64,000 nt of DNA from Rhodomicrobium sp. R_RK_3 (lineage in GTDB: Bacteria; Pseudomonadota; Alphaproteobacteria; Rhizobiales; Rhodomicrobiaceae). Below the pieces are notes generated by a model. It was not told the DNA's origin. It saw only the letters and a list, made by a program, of their open reading frames with translations, and searched no databases. Below are positions 1-9,215 of this stretch, piece after piece. The DNA lies in NCBI RefSeq assembly GCF_002198715.1, contig NZ_MWLK01000034.1:95307-159306 (forward strand). The letters run 5' to 3'. Position 1 is the first letter of the stretch. Each line of letters starts with the position of its first letter. The position numbers were made by a program, and so were the translations under genes.

Positions 1-89
1 GGCGGGCGCTGATGTCCGCCCGCCTCTTCCCCACGCACCGGGTGATGTGGCTGCCGCTCGGCTATCCATGGCGCCCGGCATTGGCGCGC

Positions 90-398
90 GTGACGCATTG
101 TTGCCAGCGCATGGCGATGGCGCTGGAATTCACCTGCACCCAGCACGCCGACCCGATGGACTGCCCCGACACGGCGCTGATCTATCACGAGCCCTTCGAC
201 GAATACGGCATCCCGATCCGCGACGGCGGCACGGGCTATCTGCTGATCGACAACTGCCCCTGGTGCGGCACCCGCCTGCCCGCCTCGCAGCGCGACCGCT
301 GGTTCGACGAACTGGAGGCCGCCGGCCTCGACGAGAGCGACGCCGATGCGCTCCCCGCCGCCTATCTCACCGCGGAATGGCGCAGCCGGCGAGCATAA
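90..398 (+). CDS. small Cys-rich protein, DUF6980-like
   Basis: A 102-residue protein of unknown function. I place the start at a GTG at 90 because the conserved-looking part begins there with THCCQRM; longer in-frame starts (from 12) add a sequence without family character. It has two cysteine pairs, HCC near the N-terminus and CPWCG about residue 60, plus single Cys residues in between, which suggests metal binding, followed by a charged LPASQRDRWFDELEAAG segment. The overall pattern matches small proteins I know as DUF6980, recalled rather than searched. It ends 10 bases before a LysE-type gene and lies upstream of ureC on the same strand, so it may be co-transcribed with the urease genes. 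Bases 1-89 before it hold no gene I can support; a codon triplet ending in TGA at 10-12 could be the end of an upstream gene. Confidence 0.6.
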   Translation: MTHCCQRMAMALEFTCTQHADPMDCPDTALIYHEPFDEYGIPIRDGGTGYLLIDNCPWCGTRLPASQRDRWFDELEAAGLDESDADALPAAYLTAEWRSRRA

Positions 399-408
399 GA
401 GGAAAATC

Positions 409-1041
409 ATGGATTTTGCCGCCGTTCTGGCGTTCGCGCTCACCACCTTCGTCATCGACATCACCCCCGGACCGGCCGTGCTGAAGGTGACGGGCGACGC
501 GATGGGCAATGGCTGGCGGCCCGCGCAATTGGGCATCATCGGCATCCTCGCCGCCAACGCCATCTATGTCATGGCGGCGGCGCTCGGGCTTGCCGGACTT
601 TTCCTCGCCTTCCCCGCGCTGTTCGACGTGGTCAAATGGGCCGGCGTCGCTTATCTGGCCTGGATCGGCATCGGCGAAATCGTGAGCGCGTGGCGCGCCT
701 CGGAGACGGAACTGCGCACCCGCCCGGCGGCGACGCCGACGCAGCTATTCCGGTCGAGCTTCGTCATGCAGATCGGCAATCCGAAAGCCCTGCTCTATTA
801 CTGCGCCATCCTGCCGGCCTTCGCCGCTCTGACCAGTGCTCCGGCCTTCTGGATCGTCGCGCTCGGCTTCACGGGCCTGTTCACGGAATATGCGGTGCTG
901 TTCATCTACAGCCTGCTCGGCAGCCGCCTTGGCCGTTTCGCCACGCGCGCGTCGGTCAAGCGGGTCATCGACGCCCTGGCCGGCATGCTGCTGATCGGCG
1001 CGGCGGCGATGATCGCCCGCACCTCCCTCCAGAGCCGCTGA
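409..1041 (+). CDS. LysE/RhtB family exporter
   Basis: A 210-residue integral membrane protein of the LysE/RhtB amino-acid exporter family, inner membrane. The start at 409 follows an AGAGGA ribosome site and gives the usual family N-terminus MDFAAVLAFALTTFVIDITPGP, where the early ITPGP motif is the family hallmark; the open frame extends upstream but without family sequence. About six hydrophobic segments cover the length, and GNPKALLYY (about residue 124) is the second family motif. Substrate cannot be told from sequence. It lies between the Cys-rich protein and the ACP-like membrane protein, 0.9 kb upstream of ureC on the same strand. Length is normal for the family. Confidence 0.85.
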   Translation: MDFAAVLAFALTTFVIDITPGPAVLKVTGDAMGNGWRPAQLGIIGILAANAIYVMAAALGLAGLFLAFPALFDVVKWAGVAYLAWIGIGEIVSAWRASETELRTRPAATPTQLFRSSFVMQIGNPKALLYYCAILPAFAALTSAPAFWIVALGFTGLFTEYAVLFIYSLLGSRLGRFATRASVKRVIDALAGMLLIGAAAMIARTSLQSR

Positions 1042-1137
1042 GGTCGCGCCATGCCGCCAGACATCGCCAGCGCGGCCTGCATCGGAGCTTACGGCCGGGA
1101 TGACAATTGCGCGGGCGGCGGGCATAGAGTGAATGCC

Positions 1138-1902
1138 ATGAGAGCCCCGACCGAGCCCTATTCACCCCGCCCGCGCCGCGCCACGGACGCCAAGCCGGTC
1201 GCCGTCCGCAAAAACCTCGGCCTCTTGGGCGATGGCGATGAAATGTACCTCCTCGCCGATATCGAACGCAGCTTCGGCGTCAGGCTGACCGACGCCGATC
1301 TGCGCAACGTGCGCAGTCTCGGCGACCTGGACGATGCGATCTGGCGTCGGCTCGGCAGGATCTATGCCGGGAATACGCGCTGCATGGCCGCCATGGCCTT
1401 CTATGCCCTGCGCCGCACGCTGAAGACCGGCAACCCCGATTTCCGCATTACCCCGGCAACCCCGCTCAAAGCCTTCGACATGCCGCCGAAGGTGCTGGCA
1501 TCCGCCCTTGAAAAACGCGAGGGCCTGCAAATGCGCTTCGACATCGGTTGGCTGGCGTGGATCGGCTGGCTGGCGCAATTCGGCTGGATTATCCTGCTCT
1601 GGACGCTGATTTCCGGCCCCTTCGATTGGGCGCTGCCTTCGATCCTTGCCGTCATCCTCGGCATCGCGGCGATGGGCGTGGACCGAGGCGCTTATGCGCG
1701 CGGCGATCGAGTCGGCGATCTCGCGATGCGGCTATCGCGCCAGAATTTCGCGGCGTTCGCGGCGAAGGGCGGCCGGGTCGACCGGACCGGCGCCTGGACC
1801 GCCCTGCGCCAGCTCGCCGCCGATCTGCAAAAACTTCCCCCAGATGAAATCGGGCGCGACACATTGCTGATTGGCAAGCCGCGCTGGTTCTCGCGAGAAT
1901 AA
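1138..1902 (+). CDS. ACP-like N-terminal region fused to a two-helix membrane protein, function unknown
   Basis: A 254-residue protein I do not recognise by name. The start at ATG 1138 is a choice among several in-frame starts. Residues about 28-65 (MYLLADIERSFGVRLTDADLRNVRSLGDLDDAI) resemble the helix II region of acyl carrier proteins, but there is no DSL phosphopantetheine serine, so it would not be a functional carrier. Residues about 138-185 form two hydrophobic helices rich in Trp (WLAWIGWLAQFGW). The C-terminus is basic and soluble. It ends 69 bases before ureC on the same strand. Such ACP-like plus two-helix proteins occur as orphans in alphaproteobacteria; a role in urease is not implied by its sequence. 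Confidence 0.65.
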   Translation: MRAPTEPYSPRPRRATDAKPVAVRKNLGLLGDGDEMYLLADIERSFGVRLTDADLRNVRSLGDLDDAIWRRLGRIYAGNTRCMAAMAFYALRRTLKTGNPDFRITPATPLKAFDMPPKVLASALEKREGLQMRFDIGWLAWIGWLAQFGWIILLWTLISGPFDWALPSILAVILGIAAMGVDRGAYARGDRVGDLAMRLSRQNFAAFAAKGGRVDRTGAWTALRQLAADLQKLPPDEIGRDTLLIGKPRWFSRE

Positions 1903-1971
1903 ATCCCTCCGATGCAAGCCTTTACTGCCAAGAGTCCCCGGACATCCCACCATAGCCGTTGAGGTTCTCCC

Positions 1972-3684
<1,713 letters not shown>

Positions 3685-3738
3685 TCGGACGCGAATGCTG
3701 GCAGATTGCGGTGCAGCAACAACAAAAAGGAGCCAGCC

Positions 3739-3951
3739 ATGCTGCACGGAGCCCGCAACGACATCCCGGCCAAGATCCTCTCCATCAAGCGCGGCGGCGT
3801 GATGTGCCAGGTCGAGGTCAAGCTGGAGGGGACCGAGTATCACATGACCTCGGTGATGACGAATGACTCGCTGGACGCTCTCGGCGTGAAGGAAGGCGAC
3901 AAGGTGCATGTGGTGGCGAAGGCGGTGAACGTGCTGCTGATGCGGGAGTAA
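3739..3951 (+). CDS. TOBE-domain (Mop-like) mini-protein
   Basis: A 70-residue protein that is nearly a single TOBE/Mop fold (MLHGARNDIPAKILSIKRGG ... VMTNDSLDALGVKEGDKVHVVAKAVNVLLMRE). Family members bind molybdate or tungstate as oligomers (molbindin) or act as the regulatory tail of transport ATPases. The start at 3739 is fixed by an AAAAAGGAG ribosome site; the longer frame from 3706 has none. It lies 54 bases after ureC and is followed by a palindromic repeat, then ureE. A molybdate-type binding protein inside a urease operon is unusual; it might bind another oxyanion or metal, or be a passenger. No molybdenum enzyme or transporter gene is visible nearby. Confidence 0.85.
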   Translation: MLHGARNDIPAKILSIKRGGVMCQVEVKLEGTEYHMTSVMTNDSLDALGVKEGDKVHVVAKAVNVLLMRE

Positions 3952-3958
3952 CAATTCT

Positions 3959-4066
3959 CGAAATCCCCGCGAAAGCGGGGATCCAGTAGTCACAAACTCG
4001 AAATTCGCGGTCTGCCTGACCTGGCGTGCTGCGGCGTACTGGATCCCCGCTTTCGCGGGGATTTCG
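3959..4066. repeat. dispersed palindromic repeat, family A copy 1
   Basis: A 108-base element with perfect 30-base inverted arms (3959-3988 and 4037-4066). Each arm itself contains the small hairpin CCCCGCGAAAGCGGGG followed by ATCCAGTA. It separates the Mop-like gene from ureE and would form a strong stem in RNA. Two further copies are at 43481 and, decayed, at 11354. Confidence 0.9.
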
Positions 4067-4169
4067 GTAGCGAATGAGATGCCTCAGCGAGCCCAAATCC
4101 GTCGAAGGGCGGCTTTGAAAAGCCGGAATTAACTTGATAAACGAAGCGTTGCGTAATCCGGAGCGAGTG

Positions 4170-4673
4170 ATGCGAGCGATTGACTATCTGCCGAAGGGCG
4201 AATGGCCGGACCAGACCGGCACCGACAGCCTGCTGCTGGATTTCGACGCCCGCCACCGCCGCCGCATCAGCCTGACCACCGTCGCCGGCGCTGAAATCCT
4301 GCTCGACCTGCCGAAGGCCGTCGCGATGGCGGATGGCGGCGGCCTCCGGCTCGAAGACGGTAGCTGGCTACGCGTCAAGGCCGCGCCCGAGCCGCTGCTC
4401 GAAGTCACCGCCGCCGATGCCGCACGGCTCGCCCGCGTCGCATGGCATCTGGGCAATCGCCATCTGCCCGCCGAGATCACCGGCGGCGCCATCCGCATCC
4501 GGCCGGACCACGTCATCGAGGCGATGCTTATGCAGCTCGGCGCGGCGGTGGCGCATATCGAAGCCCCCTTCCAGCCGGAAGGCGGCGCCTATGGCGGCCA
4601 AGGCCAGACGGCGAGCCATTCGCATGGCCACAGCCACGGCCATCATCATCACCACGGTGATCATGAGCATTGA
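4170..4673 (+). CDS. ureE: urease accessory protein UreE (nickel chaperone)
   Basis: A 167-residue metallochaperone that delivers nickel to the urease assembly complex. The N-terminal half (MRAIDYLPKGEW ... LPKAVAMADGG) is the UreE peptide-binding domain; the second half (LLEVTAADAARLARVAWHLGNRHLPAEI) is the metal-binding domain with the conserved LGNRHLP motif. The C-terminus is a His-rich tail (about residues 149-167, mostly SHGH and HHHHH), typical of nickel-storing UreE. The start at ATG 4170 follows GGAG with good spacing; an upstream TTG at 4134 would add 12 unlikely residues. ureF starts at 4663, inside the last codons, so the two are translationally coupled. Confidence 0.95.
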   Translation: MRAIDYLPKGEWPDQTGTDSLLLDFDARHRRRISLTTVAGAEILLDLPKAVAMADGGGLRLEDGSWLRVKAAPEPLLEVTAADAARLARVAWHLGNRHLPAEITGGAIRIRPDHVIEAMLMQLGAAVAHIEAPFQPEGGAYGGQGQTASHSHGHSHGHHHHHGDHEH

Positions 4674-5358
4674 CGCCGTAAAACTGCTGCGGCTGCAAAG
4701 CTGGCTGTCGCCCGCCTTTCCGACCGGCGCCTTCAGCTATTCGCACGCGCTGGAATGGGCCGTCGAGGACGGCACGGTCACGGACCGCGCCGCGCTGGTC
4801 GACTGGCTCGACGCCGATATCCGCCACGGCTCCGGACGCAGCGACGCCATCCTGCTCGCCTGCGCCCACCGCGCCCTCGCCTTGCCCGGCCTCGACGACT
4901 TCCTCGCCGTCGCCGAACTGGCCGGCGCCCTGCGCGCGACCTCCGAATTCGCGCTCGAAGCCGGCCAGCAGGGCACCGCTTTCCTCTCCACCATCCGCAA
5001 AGCCTGGCCCGGCGCCGCGCTCGACGCCGCCGCGACCGCCCTCGCCGCCCGCCGGATCACGCCTGCCCTTCCCATCGCGACGGCCATCGCCTGCGCCGCC
5101 CACGCCATCCCGCTGAGCCTCGCCCTGCCCGCCTATCTGCACGCTACGGCGGCCAATCTCGTCAACGCCGCCGTCCGGCTCGTGCCGCTCGGCCAGACCG
5201 ACGGCCAGATCGCCATCGCCGCGCTGGAGCCCGCCATCATCGACACCGCGCGCGAGGCCGAAGCCGCGAGGCTCGACGAGATCGGCTCGGCCGCCTTCAC
5301 GATCGACATCGCCTCGATGCGGCATGAGACCCAATATACGAGGCTGTTCCGCTCATGA
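4663..5358 (+). CDS. ureF: urease accessory protein UreF
   Basis: A 231-residue, mostly alpha-helical GTPase-activating partner of UreG in the UreD-UreF-UreG activation complex. The N-terminal LLRLQSWLSPAFPTGAFSYSHALEWAVEDG is the family signature, and the C-terminal [18 protein letters not shown] is the usual UreF end. It starts at ATG 4663, overlapping the ureE tail by 11 bases, and its own stop overlaps the next ATG (ATGA at 5355). UreD, its direct partner, is not in this window. Ala-rich and Arg-rich composition follows the high GC content of the region; no damage seen. Confidence 0.95.
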   Translation: MSIDAVKLLRLQSWLSPAFPTGAFSYSHALEWAVEDGTVTDRAALVDWLDADIRHGSGRSDAILLACAHRALALPGLDDFLAVAELAGALRATSEFALEAGQQGTAFLSTIRKAWPGAALDAAATALAARRITPALPIATAIACAAHAIPLSLALPAYLHATAANLVNAAVRLVPLGQTDGQIAIAALEPAIIDTAREAEAARLDEIGSAAFTIDIASMRHETQYTRLFRS

Positions 5359-5795
5359 GTTTCGTCGCCGCCACGCTGACCGTCATCCTCGCCGCCATCG
5401 CCGCGCTGCACGCCTATTGGGCGCTCGGCGGGCTCTGGCCCGGCCGCGACCAGACCGAGCTCGCCCGCACCGTCGTCGGCAATGTCGGCGTCACCCATAT
5501 GCCACCCGCGAGCCTCACCGCGATCGTCGCGGCCTTGATCGCCGCTGTCGCCGCATGGCCGCTGCTGATCGCGCCGCTTTTGCGCCTCGTGTTGCCGCAT
5601 GTCGTCATCGCCGCCGCGACCATCCTGATCGGCGCGGTGTTCATGCTGCGCGGCCTGCTCGGCTATAGCGAGGCCATGCGCCGCCGCCACGCGGCCGAGC
5701 CTTTCGCCACCTATAACCGGCTCTATTATTCGCCGCTGTGCCTGGCTTTGGGCGGCGGTTTTCTCATCCTGGCATCGAGTGGAGGCATGGCATGA
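5355..5795 (+). CDS. DUF3995 membrane protein
   Basis: A 146-residue protein with about four membrane helices, matching the DUF3995 pattern: an N-terminal helix followed by [24 protein letters not shown], a middle pair of helices, and [19 protein letters not shown] near the end. Function unknown; such proteins occur as orphan inner-membrane proteins. It is wedged between ureF (ATGA overlap, 5355-5358) and ureG (overlap 5792-5795), so it is translated as part of the urease operon. The tight coupling on both sides argues that it is a stable member of this operon rather than a recent insertion; a role such as urea or nickel movement is only a guess. Confidence 0.85.
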   Translation: MSFVAATLTVILAAIAALHAYWALGGLWPGRDQTELARTVVGNVGVTHMPPASLTAIVAALIAAVAAWPLLIAPLLRLVLPHVVIAAATILIGAVFMLRGLLGYSEAMRRRHAAEPFATYNRLYYSPLCLALGGGFLILASSGGMA

Positions 5796-6424
5796 GCACG
5801 CCGCAGCATGGCCCTTTGCGCATCGGCATTGGCGGCCCGGTCGGATCGGGCAAGACGGCGCTGGTCGAGGCGCTATGCAAGCGCATGCGCGGCGCCTACG
5901 ACCTCTTCGTCATCACCAACGACATCTACACCAAGGAGGATCAGCAGATCCTCACCCGCGCCGGGGCGCTGGCGCAAGAGCGGATCATGGGCGTCGAGAC
6001 CGGCGGCTGCCCGCACACCGCGATCCGCGAGGATGCTTCGATCAACCTCGTCGCCCTGGATGAGATGAACGCAAAATTCCCGGCGGCGGAGTTGTGCCTG
6101 ATCGAATCCGGCGGCGACAATCTGGCCGCCACCTTCAGCCCGGAGCTGGCCGACCTGACGCTCTACGTCATCGACGTGGCGGCGGGCGAGAAAATCCCGC
6201 GCAAGGGCGGGCCGGGCATCACGCGGTCGGACTTGCTCATCATCAACAAGATCGACCTCGCCCCACTGGTTGGCGCGGACCTGGGCGTGATGGAGAGCGA
6301 TACGAAACGGATGCGCGGCGAGCGGCCTTTCGTGTTCACGAATCTCAAGCTTGGGACGGGTTTGGACGAGGTCGTGAAGTTCATCGTGAAAGCGGGTGGT
6401 TTGGAGCAGAAGCCGCTTGGCTGA
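5792..6424 (+). CDS. ureG: urease accessory GTPase UreG
   Basis: A 210-residue SIMIBI-class GTPase that powers nickel insertion into urease. Visible motifs: P-loop GGPVGSGKT (about residues 14-22), [10 protein letters not shown], the metal-binding [15 protein letters not shown] (Cys-Pro-His motif), the Walker B/switch [18 protein letters not shown], and the guanine-specificity NKIDLAP. Length is standard. The start at ATG 5792 overlaps the end of the DUF3995 gene. It is the last urease gene on this side; downstream the sequence breaks into intergenic repeats. No hyp-type fusion or nickel transporter follows it. Confidence 0.97.
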   Translation: MSTPQHGPLRIGIGGPVGSGKTALVEALCKRMRGAYDLFVITNDIYTKEDQQILTRAGALAQERIMGVETGGCPHTAIREDASINLVALDEMNAKFPAAELCLIESGGDNLAATFSPELADLTLYVIDVAAGEKIPRKGGPGITRSDLLIINKIDLAPLVGADLGVMESDTKRMRGERPFVFTNLKLGTGLDEVVKFIVKAGGLEQKPLG

Positions 6425-6508
6425 GCGCACGGCTCCGCTCCCCCGGTCGCCCGACGGCGCCCGCCCTCTCCCGCAAGGAGACCTATTGCAAAACTCCGCA
6501 ATTTATTC

Positions 6509-6617
6509 CGTCGCCCCGGCCGTAAGAGCCGGGGCCCACTCGCCTCTCCACTTGCCGCCGCGATAGCGGACATATGATTGGGTCCCGGCTCGGCCTGACG
6601 GCCTTCCGGGACGACGA
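6509..6617. repeat. dispersed palindromic repeat, family B copy 1
   Basis: About 110 bases with imperfect inverted ends: CCCCGGCCGTAAGAGCCGGG on the left and a CGGCCTGACGGCC...CCGGGACGACGAG end on the right. It lies in the 366-base gap between ureG and the SRPBCC gene. Four further copies are at 21301, 34512, 45141 and 48142. Confidence 0.85.
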
Positions 6618-6687
6618 GGGGAGAGTTCGTACGATACGCAAATGTCTCCGCGAGGTAAGAGGGCAAGGACGGCCCTCTCGTTTCTGC

Positions 6688-6777
6688 CCTCTCCCGCGTG
6701 TCGTGAGCCTTTATGGCGAACGACCGAGTAAGACTCGGGAGAGGGCTCCCCGCCCCAAGGCGGGTGGGTGAGGGGCC
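6688..6777. repeat. palindromic repeat, family C copy (with flanking remnant)
   Basis: Contains CCCTCTCCCGCG, then after 40 bases CGGGAGAGGG and GGCGGGTGGGTGAGGGG, the same parts as the better preserved copy at 11483. A further fragment (CCGCCCTCTCCCGC) is at about 6460, so family B copy 1 may have inserted within a larger family C element. Confidence 0.6.
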
Positions 6778-6790
6778 TCCTATTTGAACC

Positions 6791-7279
6791 CTACATGCGC
6801 GAGCCGGTCTCCAGCAGCGACTTGAGATCGCTGAGCACCCACGGCCAGCCGCCGCCGCCCTGGGCCGGATCGCCCTGGCCCGCGACCATGCGCGCAACGA
6901 TAGGCGCGCCCGTGACATCGTGGATGATGCTCACCGTGCAGATGCCGCTGGGGTGCTCCAGGATTTCATAGGTCAGGCGCGTCGGCTTCTCCGCGGCGCT
7001 GTCGGCGTCCCAGACCGGATGCCAGGTCTGCACCAGCTTCCTCGGCGGATCGCTCTCGATGACCTCGCCGAGGATGATCTCGCCGACCAGGCCCACGGCC
7101 TCCATCTCCGCGCTTGCCTTGTGGGCATAACGCCCGCCCGATTTCAACTCATAGGCAGCGCGGCCGCCATAGCCGTAGCGCTCGGTCCATTCGGGCTTGG
7201 TGATCGCGTCCCAGATCGCCTGGGCGCTGGCCTTGATGACGATCTTGTGGACCTGGGTGGTCTCGGCCTTCTCCGTCAT
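6791..7279 (-). CDS. SRPBCC (AHSA1-type) domain protein
   Basis: A 162-residue START/Bet v1-like protein of the AHSA1 group. It has the typical opening VHKIVIKASAQAIWDAITKPEWTERYGYGG and the YEILEHPSGICTVSIIHDV segment of the barrel. Members bind hydrophobic ligands; the specific ligand is unknown. The start at 7279 is chosen because it overlaps the stop of the upstream ArsR gene (ATGA, 7276-7279); the frame extends upstream but inside the regulator gene. ArsR plus SRPBCC is a common two-gene unit in which both proteins are controlled by the regulator. Expected cytoplasmic. Confidence 0.9.
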   Translation of the reverse strand: MTEKAETTQVHKIVIKASAQAIWDAITKPEWTERYGYGGRAAYELKSGGRYAHKASAEMEAVGLVGEIILGEVIESDPPRKLVQTWHPVWDADSAAEKPTRLTYEILEHPSGICTVSIIHDVTGAPIVARMVAGQGDPAQGGGGWPWVLSDLKSLLETGSRM

Positions 7280-7605
7280 GATGGGTCTTCCTTGTTTTCG
7301 AGCTCGGCTTTCAGCGCCAGCAGCGCTTCCACCTCGCGTTCCCGGTATTTGTCGATCCACCGGTCGTGAATCATCCGGATCGGCACCGCGTTCAGAAAAT
7401 GCAGCTTCTCCCGGCCGGACCGGCGGGTGACGACGAGACCGGCGTCCTCAAGGATCTTCAAATGCTTCATGACGCCGAAGCGAGTCATCGCGAGCCCGGA
7501 CTCCAGCTCCTTCAGCGTGCGGCCGTCACGCTGGAAGAGGAGGTCCAAGAGGAAGCGACGCGTCTTGTCGGCAAGCGCCTTGAAAATGAGGTCGTCGTCT
7601 GTCAC
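7276..7605 (-). CDS. ArsR family winged-helix repressor
   Basis: A 109-residue winged-helix regulator. MTDDDLIFKALADKTRRFLLDLL is the usual first helices and ELESGLAMTRFGVMKHLKILEDAGLVV the recognition helix-turn-helix, followed by the wing TRRSGREKLHFLN. No Cys-rich metal site of the ArsR/SmtB kind is visible, so the signal is probably not arsenic or zinc; this is the non-metal subgroup commonly paired with SRPBCC genes. It is first in a two-gene minus-strand unit and overlaps the SRPBCC gene by four bases. A perfect palindrome lies 12 bases upstream of its start, consistent with autoregulation. Divergent from the MFS gene. Confidence 0.92.
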   Translation of the reverse strand: MTDDDLIFKALADKTRRFLLDLLFQRDGRTLKELESGLAMTRFGVMKHLKILEDAGLVVTRRSGREKLHFLNAVPIRMIHDRWIDKYREREVEALLALKAELENKEDPS

Positions 7606-7617
7606 GCGCCGGAGAAT

Positions 7618-7637
7618 AGGTGACTATATGGTCACCT
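7618..7637. promoter_or_regulatory. palindromic operator of the ArsR-type repressor
   Basis: AGGTGACTATATGGTCACCT: 7-base arms AGGTGAC/GTCACCT around TATATG. It sits 12 bases upstream of the ArsR start, where a dimeric repressor would block transcription of arsR-SRPBCC, and 155 bases upstream of the divergent MFS start. ArsR-like regulators of this subgroup often bind such ATAT-centred palindromes. Confidence 0.75.
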
Positions 7638-7792
7638 GTCAAGCGCCGGGTGGAACCGGCGCCGCCAGGATGGGTTGTCGAGGACCGGCGTGCCGCTCAG
7701 TAAAAATTAGCGCGCGGCCAGTAAGCTGACCGCTCCGACCGATGCCTCGACGCGAGAGATGCCGAGCGTTCCCCGATAGGCGAGACCGATCC

Positions 7793-9028
7793 ATGGGCCA
7801 GAGCCTCGTAGCGCTCAACGCGCTCAACTTCTTCATGGCGGACGTGCGCGACGGGCTTGGGCCGTTTCTCGGCGTCTTCCTGCAGCAGAACGGCTGGTCG
7901 CCGGCCCATATCGGCCTCGTCACCACGCTCGGGGGCCTCGCGGGCGTCGCCGCGACCACGCCGCTCGGCATGCTCGTCGACACCACCAGCGCCAAGCGCG
8001 CCATCGTCATCCTCTCGGCCTGCGCGGTGATTCTCGCCTGCTCGCTGAACTACATCCTGCCCTATTTCGGCATCACCGCCGCCGCGCAGATGGCCTCGGG
8101 CATCGCCGGGGCCGCCATAGGACCGGCCATCGCCGCCATCACGCTCGGCCTCGTGCGCCAAAAAGGCTTTCCCCGCCAGCTCGGCCGTAACGAAGCCTAC
8201 AATCACGCCGGCAACGCCTTCGCCGCCATCCTGTGCGGTATCCTCGGCTATATGTTCGGCCTCGTCGCGGTGTTCGTGCTGATGGGCTTGATGGCGCTCG
8301 GCTCGATCGTCGCCACGCTGTGGATCGATCCCAATGACATCGACAATGACGCCGCGCGCGGGCTGAAGGAGCAAACGGGAGAGGCCGAGGAGGCCCCTTC
8401 CAGCTTCCTGGTGCTGCTGCAATCGAAGCCGCTGATCGTTCTCGCCTTGACCCTGCTGCTGTTCCACCTCGCCAACGCCGCCATGCTGCCGATTCTCGGC
8501 CAGGCGATGGTCGCGCGGGGCAGCGCCGGCGATCCGAGCGCCTATACCGCCGCCACCGTCATCATCGCGCAAATGACCATGATCCCGATGGCGTTGCTTG
8601 CCTCGCGGCTGGCGCAGACGCGGGGCTATTGGATCGTCTTTGTGCTGGCGCTGGTCGCGCTGCCGATCCGCGGGCTGATCGCGGGGACCATCGTCGACCA
8701 ATGGGTGCTGGTGCCGGTGCAGGTGCTGGACGGCGTCGGCGCGGGGCTGCTCGGCGTCGCCGTGCCGGGGCTGGTCGCGCGGATCCTGAACGGCACCGGG
8801 CGCATCAATTCAGGGCTCGCCGCCGTGATGACCATGCAGGGCGTCGGCGCCGCGTCGAGCCCGGCGCTGGCGGGGCTGATCGCCGAGGATATCGGCTATT
8901 GGGCGGCGTTCCTGGCGATGGGCGCGATCGCGGCGGCCGCGCTCGCCTTGTGGCTGCTGGCGACGCCGATCATCGGCGCGGCCTGTGCCGGCGGCGATGC
9001 GCCAGACGAAGCCCTCGCGCCCGCTTGA
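7793..9028 (+). CDS. MFS transporter
   Basis: A 411-residue major facilitator superfamily protein with about twelve membrane helices in two halves separated by a cytoplasmic loop (about residues 185-210, GLKEQTGEAEEAPSS). The opening SLVALNALNFFMADVRDGLGPFLGVFLQQNGWSPAHIGLV, the first-half GMLVDTTSAKRAIV loop and the second-half RLAQTRG loop fit the drug/organic acid exporters of the superfamily. Substrate unknown. The start at ATG 7793 gives the first helix directly; an in-frame upstream start at 7742 adds Arg-rich residues. It is transcribed away from the ArsR-SRPBCC pair; the shared region contains the repressor operator but much closer to the other gene. Confidence 0.88.
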   Translation: MGQSLVALNALNFFMADVRDGLGPFLGVFLQQNGWSPAHIGLVTTLGGLAGVAATTPLGMLVDTTSAKRAIVILSACAVILACSLNYILPYFGITAAAQMASGIAGAAIGPAIAAITLGLVRQKGFPRQLGRNEAYNHAGNAFAAILCGILGYMFGLVAVFVLMGLMALGSIVATLWIDPNDIDNDAARGLKEQTGEAEEAPSSFLVLLQSKPLIVLALTLLLFHLANAAMLPILGQAMVARGSAGDPSAYTAATVIIAQMTMIPMALLASRLAQTRGYWIVFVLALVALPIRGLIAGTIVDQWVLVPVQVLDGVGAGLLGVAVPGLVARILNGTGRINSGLAAVMTMQGVGAASSPALAGLIAEDIGYWAAFLAMGAIAAAALALWLLATPIIGAACAGGDAPDEALAPA

Positions 9029-9150
9029 ATTCCGCAAATTTTCCCGCAAAGCGGCGGCTGAAACAAAGCGTTAGCTTTGCCACGGCCGATGCATCGCGCC
9101 GTAAGGCCAGACTGCATCGAATACCCGCCCGGCAATAAGCACGGAGGCGG

Positions 9151-9175
9151 GGAACAAATATTTCCACGTCACGTT
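9151..9175 (+). promoter_or_regulatory. EcfG-type general stress promoter
   Basis: GGAAC (9151-9155), a 16-base spacer, then CGTT (9172-9175): a full match to the alphaproteobacterial sigma-EcfG promoter consensus. It is 41 bases upstream of the DUF1236 start, so the transcript would have a short leader with the GAGG ribosome site. Confidence 0.7.
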
Positions 9176-9215
9176 TACCGCACGGAGAATACTAACATTA
9201 AACGTTGAGGAAATT

